14,296 nucleotides of DNA, from positions 1-14,296 of the forward strand of contig JAEYNZ010000113.1 in the NCBI GenBank assembly GCA_023412195.1. The letters run 5' to 3'. This document shows, piece after piece, positions 1 to 6,060 of this stretch. Each line of letters begins with the position of its first letter. The stretch's first letter is position 1. The stretch is from Bacteroidota bacterium. GTDB taxonomy: Bacteria > Bacteroidota > Bacteroidia > Bacteroidales > Prolixibacteraceae. The translations under genes and the position numbers were made by a program. The notes under the pieces were generated by a model, which was not told the origin of the DNA, searched no databases, and saw only the letters and a list, made by a program, of their open reading frames with translations.

Positions 1-260
1 TTACACTGGGAAGTAAAGAAGTAATAGAGCTTGTAAAAAAAGGAGCTAGTGAATATTCTTCCTACACACGGAACATTGAACAGGTCATGATAAAAGGTGA
101 CATAGTAATAACAATGGGAAATGAAGAAGTTGTACCGAAGGGAAATTCACCCAATGCATGAAAGACAATTAAAAGACGCTATACGAATATATGGATGAAG
201 CAAAAAAAAACATGGAAGCTGATTGTACGGCATGCAACTGAAATAACCGGTGCAAATTGA
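1..260 (+). pseudogene. SnoaL/DUF4440-like (NTF2-fold) protein, interrupted by a stop, 5' end outside window
   Basis: Frame 3 reads continuously from the window edge to TGA at 258-260, apart from one TGA at 159-161. Before the stop it encodes TLGSKEVIELVKKGASEY..., then MGNEEVVPKGNSPNA. After the stop it continues in the same frame with KTIKRRYTNIWMK and TWKLIVRHATEITGAN. The order G-NE-VVPKG-SPNAG-(T)-RR-TNIW-K---WKL--RHA is the usual C-terminal half of DUF4440/SnoaL-like NTF2-fold proteins, where a glycine (GGA) is expected at the TGA. One G-to-T change would explain the lesion. The nine-A run at 202-210 keeps the frame. Members are small proteins of poorly defined function, often secreted or steroid-isomerase-like. 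Family call from memory of the motif; the start lies outside the window. A sequencing error or an intact paralogue elsewhere cannot be excluded. Confidence 0.75.
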
Positions 261-801
261 AATTTATAGAAAGGAGTCTTTATGCATAGAACCCTATTCA
301 ACTTATTAAGTAATAACCATTATCTATGTCACTATTATTACCCGGATACAGAGTGCATAAAAAAGATATAAAACAAGAAAAAGGAGCAGAATCATGTGGA
401 CGCATTTATTTGAAGATGATTGAAGATTTACAAGCCTAAATATAAATCAAAAACAATAGATTCTACCCCTTTTTGTTTCTGTCAGGGTTCAACTATTAAG
501 CCATATTTCACAGGTGCTGAACGCCAGGCTTTTGATTGAATGGCCCGCCAGAAGGCCTGTCCATAACTGGGAAATACGATCCCAAAAAATAAATTTTTGG
601 AAACGGAACAAGGTGCCATAAATCTTGAAGGGATATTACATGCGTTTCAATCATAGGTGATTTTAAAGAAAAAACATCATTACTCTAAAAAACCTTCATA
701 AATATGATTATTAAATCAAAAAACTTTATTAGCTTTGACATGCTTATAAATCAATATCCCCGTGTTTGTGGATCTATGGTTTGTTAGTTTTTGGTTTATA
801 G
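261..801. other. Gene-poor relic stretch with tiny ORFs
   Basis: There is no intact gene in these 540 bp. A 29-codon ORF at 282-371 (+) has a good ribosome site (AAGGAG at 271-276, 5-nt spacer) and begins MHRTLFNLLSNNHYL; I do not recognise it, and it may be a new short product or the front of a decayed gene. A 9-codon ORF begins at the ATG near position 394 (MWTHLFEDD), also after a GGAG. The frame at 429-656 is described separately. The sequence is AT-rich and every strand is full of stops, as expected for former coding DNA that is no longer under selection. Confidence 0.45.
429..656 (+). pseudogene. Possible decayed reading frame, unrecognised
   Basis: Frame 3 from 429 to TAG at 654-656 has only two internal stops (TGA 537-539, TAA 564-566) in 75 codons, fewer than expected by chance in DNA this AT-rich. 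The translation has ordinary protein composition: YKPKYKSKTIDSTPFCFCQG, then KPYFTGAERQAFD, MARQKACP and FLETEQGAINLEGILHAFQS. It lies downstream of the interrupted SnoaL-like gene on the same strand and upstream of an intrinsic terminator, so both could be pieces of one dead transcription unit. I cannot assign a family, and conservation was not testable here. It could also be fortuitous open sequence. Confidence 0.3.
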
Positions 802-829
802 GGGTGACAGAGGTCACCCTTTTTCTTTT
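802..829 (+). terminator. Intrinsic terminator without an intact upstream gene
   Basis: A perfect 7-bp stem GGGTGAC (802-808) / GTCACCC (813-819) with an AGAG loop is followed by TTTTTCTTTT (820-829). The T-run is only on the plus-strand exit side, so the direction is rightward. The nearest intact plus-strand gene upstream is none; the interrupted genes at 1-656 are the only candidates it could have served. Confidence 0.75.
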
Positions 830-1512
830 AAAAAGAAGCTGAAGTTCAAACAGCAAGTCAGGTATCATCATAATTAGCCTGACAAATCCGGATATATAAC
901 CTCCGAAACATAAAAATTACTTTAACCGGCACCGGTTGCTCCTGTAAAGACTTTTTATGTTATTATATAAGTATCGGAAAAACATTTTCATATAAGACAA
1001 AGAATAGTTACCTGTATTTCGGGCAAAACCGGACAGCAAGATCATTCAGCCAGGCTAAAACAGGAGCCTAAACAAGAAAATATACTGACAATGAGGGTTT
1101 AATTTATTTAATCATCATAATTATCGCGCTGGTATTATTCATTCGAATCTTGATGATATCCACTCTATCAGGCAATTATGCAGCTCAGGCAAAATGTTAA
1201 AAGATTATTCTAAAACAGAACACTGGCTTCTATATACCTGATTTTTATAAGATACAAGGTTATATCGCAGAAAACATTTCTGCATAAATGTATAAATCAA
1301 ACTAATTCACAAGGTTTAAAAGGTTTTCACCCTGAAGGAAAACAAAATGTACAGGATTTTAGTTACATATTACCAGAGGATTTTTCAGATTTGTTTTCCG
1401 TTTTAATAATACTGGGTTAAGCTATCAGATAGTCTATTAAAACAAAATGATGTAGAAATTTCAACAGGAGGTGGCTTGATAATTGCTTGCATACATAAAC
1501 AATTTATAAAAA
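830..1512. other. Non-coding leader/relic region upstream of the response regulator
   Basis: About 680 bp without a supported gene. It contains a perfect inverted repeat AACCGG-CA-CCGGTT (924-937). It also has a 42-codon frame without a normal start (1072-1200) whose middle is one hydrophobic segment, LIYLIIIIIALVLFIRILMI. Restoring one G to the GGG at 1095-1097 would join that frame to an ATG at 1091, so it may be a small membrane-protein gene killed by a frameshift. A 7-bp hairpin GCAGAAA-ACA-TTTCTGC lies at 1267-1283. The strong SD AGGAGGTG (1466-1473) is listed separately. None of these is certain. Confidence 0.35.
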
Positions 1513-1520
1513 ATGAATGA
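1466..1520 (+). promoter_or_regulatory. Displaced strong SD and overlapping short leader ORF
   Basis: AGGAGGTG at 1466-1473 is too far (about 40 nt) to serve the ATG at 1513. It does sit directly before a TTG (1476) that opens a 14-codon frame ending in TGA at 1518-1520, overlapping the response-regulator start. Termination of one and initiation of the other could be coupled. The same frame is open upstream back to a TAA near 1408, so the short ORF could instead be the tail of a decayed gene. Confidence 0.35.
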
Positions 1521-2049
1521 AAAAAAGTCAATGCGCATCACCGGAAGCATAAAACGTATTCTGATGTCTTTTGAAAATGACCTTCCAGATACAGGCACAC
1601 CGTCTGTAACAGCAGATCATTCTTTACAAGAAGAGTTGCCAGAGACCGATTTTCTACCTCAAATAACAAAAACCATACTGATTGCAGAAGATGATGAATT
1701 TAATTATCTGCTCATGGAGTCTCTTCTGATCAGGAATGGATTCAATATCGTACGTGCTGTGAATGGCAGCGAAGCTGTTCATCTGCATATGAAAGAAAAT
1801 GGAATCTGCCTGATCCTTATGGACCTTCAAATGCCTGTAATGGATGGTTTTACAGCTACACAGGAAATAAGGGAAGTGGATAAGGCTGTGCCAATTATTG
1901 CACAAACAGCTTTTGTTGTTCCGGGTGTCAAGGAAAAGGCTATTGATTCAGGTTGTGATGCATTCCTGACAAAGCCAATAGATCCTGAGGCATTGTTAAC
2001 CCAGATCATGTGCCTGCTTGGGAACAGCCGCAAGTTAATTGCTGAATAG
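1513..2049 (+). CDS. Stand-alone response regulator receiver-domain protein
   Basis: This 178-residue protein has one CheY-like receiver domain at about residues 52-172 and no output domain. Visible landmarks are the acidic pair E59/D60 in KTILIAEDDE, the phospho-acceptor D104 in LMDLQMPVMDG, the switch residue T132 in AQTAF and K154 in FLTKPID. All are intact, so phosphorylation is expected. The first 50 residues are polar, low in predicted structure and unlike a DNA-binding domain. The receiver resembles the C-terminal receivers of hybrid histidine kinases (the EDDEFNYLLMESLL stretch), so it may be a phosphorelay intermediate or a receiver left behind when a hybrid kinase decayed; no kinase gene is nearby. 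No SD is placed for this ATG, and a second ATG at M7 is possible. The partner kinase and output are unknown. Confidence 0.9.
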   Translation: MNEKKSMRITGSIKRILMSFENDLPDTGTPSVTADHSLQEELPETDFLPQITKTILIAEDDEFNYLLMESLLIRNGFNIVRAVNGSEAVHLHMKENGICLILMDLQMPVMDGFTATQEIREVDKAVPIIAQTAFVVPGVKEKAIDSGCDAFLTKPIDPEALLTQIMCLLGNSRKLIAE

Positions 2050-2131
2050 ATCCTCCCGTAATTCTAAAAAAGAGAAACCTTTTAGCTTCATAGATTGGAT
2101 TTGATGAAACCGGTTGTTCTTTATTTTAGTT

Positions 2132-2341
2132 TCAACTGGCCGCTTTCTGTCCCATCCGGCATTTGAGACATTCGATATGTTTAAGGAACAATACATCTGT
2201 TTGGCCACAGGTTTTCAGATTAGATGTATAAATTAATTCCAACAAAGACATATTTCTGTATATTTCTATTACACATGTCTTTGTGGGTTTGCTGCAGGGG
2301 CAGCCAATTAAAAGTTCATAAAATTGTTTCTGGTTATTCAT
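2132..2341 (-). CDS. Small conserved-looking hypothetical protein with paired cysteines
   Basis: A 69-residue product beginning MNNQKQFYELLIGCPCSKP and ending HIECLKCRMGQKAAS. It matches a pattern I recall from short Bacteroidota hypothetical proteins: an N-terminal FY-LL--CP-----C, then a helical middle with an L-E-I segment, then H--C near the C-terminus. That recollection could not be searched here. Cys residues fall near both ends (CPC, TC, TCG, ECLKC), which would suit a metal-binding or disulfide-linked fold. I start at the ATG at 2341, not the TTG at 2368, because a -7 box TAATTTTG (2373-2366, minus) would put the transcript start downstream of the TTG. The gene lies alone between the response regulator and the AHSA1 gene and ends in TGA. 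It could still be a chance ORF. Confidence 0.5.
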   Translation of the reverse strand: MNNQKQFYELLIGCPCSKPTKTCVIEIYRNMSLLELIYTSNLKTCGQTDVLFLKHIECLKCRMGQKAAS

Positions 2342-2365
2342 TACCGGTTGGTTAATTACAAGGAA

Positions 2366-2391
2366 CAAAATTACCTTTGTTCATCAAAGGT
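2366..2391 (-). promoter_or_regulatory. Putative promoter -7 box with overlapping operator-like palindrome
   Basis: Read on the minus strand, TAATTTTG (2373-2366) matches the Bacteroidetes -7 consensus TAnnTTTG and lies 24 nt before the ATG of the small protein at 2341. Immediately upstream is a perfect inverted repeat, ACCTTTG-TTCAT-CAAAGGT (2373-2391). It touches the -7 box and fills the -7/-33 spacer, where a repressor would block polymerase. No good -33 TTTG is present at the expected spacing. Confidence 0.4.
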
Positions 2392-2445
2392 TCTTCATGT
2401 TCAGTGCTGAAATATCCGGTTTAAGATTGCTGAAATAATTGAATC

Positions 2446-2502
2446 TTTTTACTGATTTCCATTGGTAAAACGTTTGTTTTTACTGATTCCCTGTATCAGT
2501 AA
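2446..2502. repeat. TTACTGAT half-sites: direct repeat plus inverted repeat
   Basis: TTTTTACTGATT occurs twice as a direct repeat (2446-2457 and 2477-2488), 31 bp apart start to start, close to three helical turns. The second copy is also the left arm of a perfect inverted repeat, TTACTGAT (2480-2487) / ATCAGTAA (2495-2502), with a 7-bp spacer. Neither strand has a T-run after the hairpin, so it is not an ordinary terminator. Three spaced half-sites suggest a protein-binding region upstream of the small gene at 2132-2341. Confidence 0.45.
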
Positions 2503-2561
2503 TTTGAGAGCATATGATAATTAGATTCAATGAAATCGATCCAAAAGTATGGAAAAAAGAA

Positions 2562-3032
2562 CTATTTTATATTATCATCGGTCATATAATCAAATCCTCC
2601 TTTCCTGAGGTTGATTCCATGTTCGAGGTAAGCTTTAAGGCAAGCAAGAAAATTAGCCCAACCTGCAGTATTCTGTTTCAACCAGAGGATCCCCTCTTCA
2701 TTGTTTTCGGCTCCAGCTTCGGACACAGAAACAAGGGTGGATTTATTCTTTTTCTCTGTAAAACGAATTTCCACGATAAAACTTCTGCCATTATTGTCCC
2801 ACGAAAAGGAAATCAATTCATTAGGAATTATCTTTTCTGTGTACACGGGAAATTCCTCACTAAATTCAGGAAATTTCCACATCAGTGTCTTCCCTGGCTC
2901 CATTCTGCCTGAGCTTTCCGAGATAAAATATTGAGTCATGTGCTCGGGATTGACAACAGCTTCAAATACTTCATGCAAAGGTTTCCGTACCTGAAGTTCT
3001 GTGTTCACAACTAAATCTTTTTCTGACATCAT
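2562..3032 (-). CDS. AHSA1/SRPBCC (START-like) family protein
   Basis: About 155 residues of a helix-grip SRPBCC fold, a hydrophobic-pocket domain related to the Hsp90 co-chaperone Aha1 C-terminal domain. Family landmarks in order are VVNTELQVRKPLHEVFEAVV (first strand and helix), HMTQYFISESSGRMEPG, W-FPEF with FPV, SFSWDNNGRSFIVEIRF, and the long C-terminal helix GWANFLACLKAYLEHGINLR. Bacterial members are often stress-associated or ligand-binding; the ligand here is unknown. The frame is open to 3062, but a -7-like box TATTTTTG (3059-3052, minus) places the transcript start inside that extension. I therefore start at the tandem ATGATG (3032/3029), the second of which gives MSEKDLVV. No SD is visible. 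It appears monocistronic. Confidence 0.88.
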   Translation of the reverse strand: MMSEKDLVVNTELQVRKPLHEVFEAVVNPEHMTQYFISESSGRMEPGKTLMWKFPEFSEEFPVYTEKIIPNELISFSWDNNGRSFIVEIRFTEKKNKSTLVSVSEAGAENNEEGILWLKQNTAGWANFLACLKAYLEHGINLRKGGFDYMTDDNIK

Positions 3033-3051
3033 TATGCGTTTTGGTAATAAA

Positions 3052-3059
3052 CAAAAATA
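3052..3059 (-). promoter_or_regulatory. Putative -7 box of the AHSA1 gene
   Basis: TATTTTTG on the minus strand matches TAnnTTTG and lies 20 nt before the ATGATG start. No convincing TTTG is found 19-21 bp further upstream, so this is a half-match that mainly helps to choose the start codon. Confidence 0.4.
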
Positions 3060-3203
3060 CAAAAGACTATTGATTTGCCGTCCATTTATTTATGTCAGCA
3101 GTAGTATCATGAATTAATTTCATTAAATGCAAGGTAAAGATTTTAAGCCAGCAGGCCTAAAAATGAAAAACTATTAAACCGGCAGGGTACGTAAGAATAA
3201 TTA

Positions 3204-4250
3204 TTATTGAGGCATAAAATCGATCATAGCCTTAATGGCTCCGTCTTTATAGCCGGCGACCATGTCAAATGCTATATCCGACTGCTCCAGGGAGAAATGG
3301 TGGGTAACCATTTTTTCAAGGTTTACTTTGCCACTTACTGCCAGATTGATGGCTTCCTGAACACAATGATTCTGCCTCCGGATATTTATTACCGTCAGTT
3401 CTTTCCTGCGCATAAGGTCCATATCAAAAGTATATTGAGCTGATGGAGGAATTCCAACCAGTACAAGTTTACCTCCCGGCTTAAGGATTTTAATAGCATC
3501 ATTTACAGCCTGCTGTTCGCCGCTTGCCTCAAAAACCACATCAACAAACAGATCCTCAAATCGTTTGACAGCCTCTTCAACATCTTCTCTTTCAGGGTTG
3601 ACAAGATACCTGGCCCCTGTCTCACCAGCTTTTTGAAGCCGGTAATCAAGGGGCTCAACCATTCCTACATTGGAAATTCCATCAGCAGAAAGTTTCAAAA
3701 GTATGCTCAATCCTATTGGGCCTGCTCCAAATATGACAGATGATATACCTTCGTTTGTAATTCCAGCCTGTTTAACTGAATATACTCCTATTGAAAAGGG
3801 TTCAATCAGTGCGGCCTGAACGGGATTTAATTTTCCTGACACAGGAAAGCAGGTAAATGATGGCATTACAATATATTCTGACAGACAACCTTCCAGTTGT
3901 CCGGGGCACCCCAGGAATCTGTTGTTGCGACAGGTGTGAGGCCTTCCGCTTAGGCATTGGTCACAATACCCGCAATGCACAGCAGGATCGACCACCACGA
4001 GGTCTCCTGTTTTGACGTTATTTACAGCTGAGCCCGTTTCCACAATATATCCAGAGCACTCATGTCCCACAGCAAACGGGTAAGATACGACCTGCGTTCC
4101 AATTTTACCTTCAGCATAATAATGTATGTCAGAACCACAAACTCCTATGGAAGCTAACCTGATTTTAACATCATTTTCATCTGTAAGCAAAGGTTCCGGA
4201 GCAGAAAGCAATTCCATTTGGCGAATGCCTGTCAGAACAACTTTTTTCAT
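3204..4250 (-). CDS. Zinc-dependent medium-chain alcohol/polyol dehydrogenase (sorbitol/threonine dehydrogenase type)
   Basis: A 348-residue cytosolic MDR enzyme expected to oxidise a secondary alcohol of a sugar, polyol or amino acid with NAD+. Catalytic-zinc ligands visible are C38 (GVCGSD), H63-E64 (GHECSG) and the Glu in ALIEPFSIGVYS. The structural-zinc cysteines are C93, C96, C99 and C107. The Rossmann motif is VIFGAGPIGLSIL, followed one strand later by an acidic residue (MVEP), which favours NAD over NADP. The polyol-dehydrogenase-like SDIHYYAEGKIG loop is present. The frame is open to 4298, but the family start fits ATG 4250 (MKKVVLTG), and the extra 16 residues have no counterpart. 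Neighbours do not indicate the substrate. An 11-bp motif 73 bp upstream is shared with the carboxylase promoter region. Sorbitol, threonine and related dehydrogenases cannot be separated by eye. Confidence 0.92.
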   Translation of the reverse strand: MKKVVLTGIRQMELLSAPEPLLTDENDVKIRLASIGVCGSDIHYYAEGKIGTQVVSYPFAVGHECSGYIVETGSAVNNVKTGDLVVVDPAVHCGYCDQCLSGRPHTCRNNRFLGCPGQLEGCLSEYIVMPSFTCFPVSGKLNPVQAALIEPFSIGVYSVKQAGITNEGISSVIFGAGPIGLSILLKLSADGISNVGMVEPLDYRLQKAGETGARYLVNPEREDVEEAVKRFEDLFVDVVFEASGEQQAVNDAIKILKPGGKLVLVGIPPSAQYTFDMDLMRRKELTVINIRRQNHCVQEAINLAVSGKVNLEKMVTHHFSLEQSDIAFDMVAGYKDGAIKAMIDFMPQ

Positions 4251-4298
4251 TTCTTGAAATTTAATGCAGAAATATACATTGATTTTAAAAATATCCAA

Positions 4299-4665
4299 TC
4301 CTGCAGAATCCTGTGGTTATATCGATTTTGTTCGAAATCTATATATTTTTTAAGCTCATTCTTATAAAAAATTCCATGAAAAAGGGAAAATTAACAGGAG
4401 TAAACTAAATAATCTTGTTTTTCAACAGTGGTGTGGAAATTTTTCTTTGCCGGATAATTTTTGGTAATCAATCCTTTAGAATAGTAAAAAAACTGGTTTT
4501 AACAATCTTTAATAAATTTTCAGGCTTATTTAGTTTTGAAGTTAATTTTATATTATATTAGCAATGTTTTAAGGGAATGTTAAATCAACGTTATTTTGAA
4601 ACACTACCTTTTCTCTTTTAAACCAATATTACTTCTAGGTCTGACTAAACTAAACTATGAACTCT
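4299..4665. other. Intergenic region between dehydrogenase and MATE gene
   Basis: AT-rich, with no ORF of note on either strand. It holds the minus-strand motif GAACAAAATCG (4333-4323). It also has a plus-strand -7-like box TAGTTTTG (4531-4538), preceded about 20 bp upstream by only a weak TTTA. It ends in the plus-strand terminator described next. The 8-mer CAGTGGTG (4426-4433) is complementary to the terminator-loop sequence CACCACTG (4677-4684); this could be chance. Confidence 0.5.
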
Positions 4666-4701
4666 CGGGTTATCGCCACCACTGGTAACCCGTTTTTTTT
4701 T
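4545..4701 (+). ncRNA. Candidate small RNA ending at an orphan terminator
   Basis: Both flanking genes are on the minus strand, yet the gap carries a rightward intrinsic terminator (4666-4701). The best plus-strand promoter hint is TAGTTTTG at 4531-4538, giving a start near 4545 and a transcript of roughly 155 nt. No ORF with a credible start is present. The 5' end is a guess and no family is recognised; the evidence is the terminator's orientation and strength. Confidence 0.3.
4666..4701 (+). terminator. Strong plus-strand intrinsic terminator
   Basis: Stem CGGGTTA (4666-4672) / TAACCCG (4686-4692), extended inward by a T-G and a C-G pair, with loop GCCACCACT and nine Ts at 4693-4701. The T-run is on the plus-strand exit side. 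On the minus strand the hairpin is preceded by A9 and followed by GAGAGTTCAT, which is a poor terminator for the MATE gene, although the hairpin alone may protect its 3' end. Confidence 0.75.
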
Positions 4702-6037
4702 ATGTATTCCGGGCAATATTTATTTTAACCCGGAAGTAAAATAAAATACCAGCCAAACCTAGACCTATAACATATCCATACCAGATTCCTACTGGTCCGG
4801 CATTAAGCACAAAAGAAAAAACATAGCTTACCGGCAATCCGACAGCCATATAAGCTCCAAATGCAATCAACATCGGTATTTTCACATCAGCCATTCCGCG
4901 GAGGGTACTAAGCATTACAACCTGCAGTCCATCGAAGATCTGGAAAATGGCAGCTACAATCAATAGATTTGAAGCGATGGCCACAACTTCGTTATCGGCA
5001 GTAAAGATCAGCGGCAGGTAATTGCGGCCCAGAATGAATAATAATCCCATAATGGACATAAAAAGCAAAACCAGATGTGTGGAAGCAAATGCGGCCATGC
5101 GCAACGAATTAAAATCATTCATGCCAAACTGATGGCTTACCCTAATAGTAGTAGCCTGTGAAATACCAAGAGAAATCATATAGGAGAAGCTGGCTAGTCC
5201 AATAGCTACCTGATGTGCAGCAAGGGGTGTTTCACCATGCCAGCCCATCATTACAGCACCTACACTGAATGTTGTCACTTCAACAATAATCTGAAATCCA
5301 ATTGGCAGCCCAATACTTAATAGTGTAAGAATCCGTTTCCTGCTTAATTTATACTCATAGGCCCGTAAAAACATTTTCCTGAATTCCGGCATGTGCCTTA
5401 TGTAAAGGATAAATAAAAGCGGCATAACTAAACGTGACACTAAAGTGCCTATCCCGGCTCCGATGAGTCCCAGTTCAGGAAAACCAAATTTACCAAAAAT
5501 TAGCAGGTAATTCAGGATCACATTCACCACATTGGCAACAAGGGTGATATACATGGCAATTTTTGTATTTCCTATACCTTCAAGAAATTGTTTGAATGAA
5601 AAAAACAACATAAACGGCAGGCATGACGCGCATAATAAAAGATAATAAGGCTTTGCCAACTCAAGTACATCTGGTGTCTGGCCCATAAATGGCAACAGAA
5701 AATATACTCCCGATAGAATAATAGTAAGGCTAAGGGCAGCTGCAGTATGTGTAAAAATCCCATTTTTAAGCCATTGAACCACACTTTCAGCATCGTTCAT
5801 GCCGTAAGCCTTACCTACCAGGGGTGTAAGTCCATACGTGATCCCCATCCCGAAGAACATTCCGATAATAAAAACATTATTTGCAAAAGCTGATGCCGCC
5901 AGTTCAACAGTACCGGCATGGCCTACCATCATATTATCAACAAGTGACACTGTTACCTGGCCAATCTGTGACAGTACTACAGGAATAGCCAGGTGGGTCA
6001 ATCGACGGTAGAATGGAAAATATTGCGCCAGATTCAT
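4700..6037 (-). CDS. MATE family (NorM-like) multidrug efflux transporter
   Basis: A 445-residue polytopic inner-membrane protein of the usual MATE length, with about 12 hydrophobic segments in two homologous halves. The N-terminal half carries LAIPVVLSQIGQVTVSLVDNMMVGHAG split over the first helices, and GITYGLTPLVGKAYG in helix 2. The second half opens with LSIGLPIGFQIIVEVTTFSVGAVMMGWHGE and has the matching AHQVAIGLASFSYMISLGISQATT. These transporters exchange Na+ or H+ for cationic drugs or metabolites. It starts 23 bp after the stop of the DUF5916 gene, so read-through from that gene is likely. A -7-like TAACTTTG (6050-6043, minus) also abuts the ATG, which would give an almost leaderless message. 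There is no SD. The substrate cannot be deduced. Confidence 0.95.
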   Translation of the reverse strand: MNLAQYFPFYRRLTHLAIPVVLSQIGQVTVSLVDNMMVGHAGTVELAASAFANNVFIIGMFFGMGITYGLTPLVGKAYGMNDAESVVQWLKNGIFTHTAAALSLTIILSGVYFLLPFMGQTPDVLELAKPYYLLLCASCLPFMLFFSFKQFLEGIGNTKIAMYITLVANVVNVILNYLLIFGKFGFPELGLIGAGIGTLVSRLVMPLLFILYIRHMPEFRKMFLRAYEYKLSRKRILTLLSIGLPIGFQIIVEVTTFSVGAVMMGWHGETPLAAHQVAIGLASFSYMISLGISQATTIRVSHQFGMNDFNSLRMAAFASTHLVLLFMSIMGLLFILGRNYLPLIFTADNEVVAIASNLLIVAAIFQIFDGLQVVMLSTLRGMADVKIPMLIAFGAYMAVGLPVSYVFSFVLNAGPVGIWYGYVIGLGLAGILFYFRVKINIARNT

Positions 6038-6060
6038 GGCGCCAAAGTTACATTAATGCT

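Noticed and set aside
159..161. In-frame TGA read as glycine (alternative genetic code) in the SnoaL-like gene
   Set aside because: The second relic frame also has a TAA, no other gene in the window contains an internal TGA, and the gene content is plainly Bacteroidota, which use TGA as stop. A nonsense mutation is simpler.
721..770. TTGACA-like promoter near 737 with a TATAAA
   Set aside because: The spacing between TTGACA and TATAAA is only a few bases and the E. coli consensus does not apply well to this phylum.
1267..1283. GCAGAAA-ACA-TTTCTGC hairpin as a terminator
   Set aside because: No T-run follows on either strand and the loop is only 3 nt; kept only as a note.
2480..2502. TTACTGAT/ATCAGTAA palindrome as the terminator of the AHSA1 gene
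   Set aside because: On the minus strand it is followed by AAAACAAACG, with no U-tract; a binding site fits better.
2514..2934. Plus-strand frames of up to 132 codons
   Set aside because: They lie antisense to the well-supported AHSA1 gene, lack family features and have poor composition; shadows.
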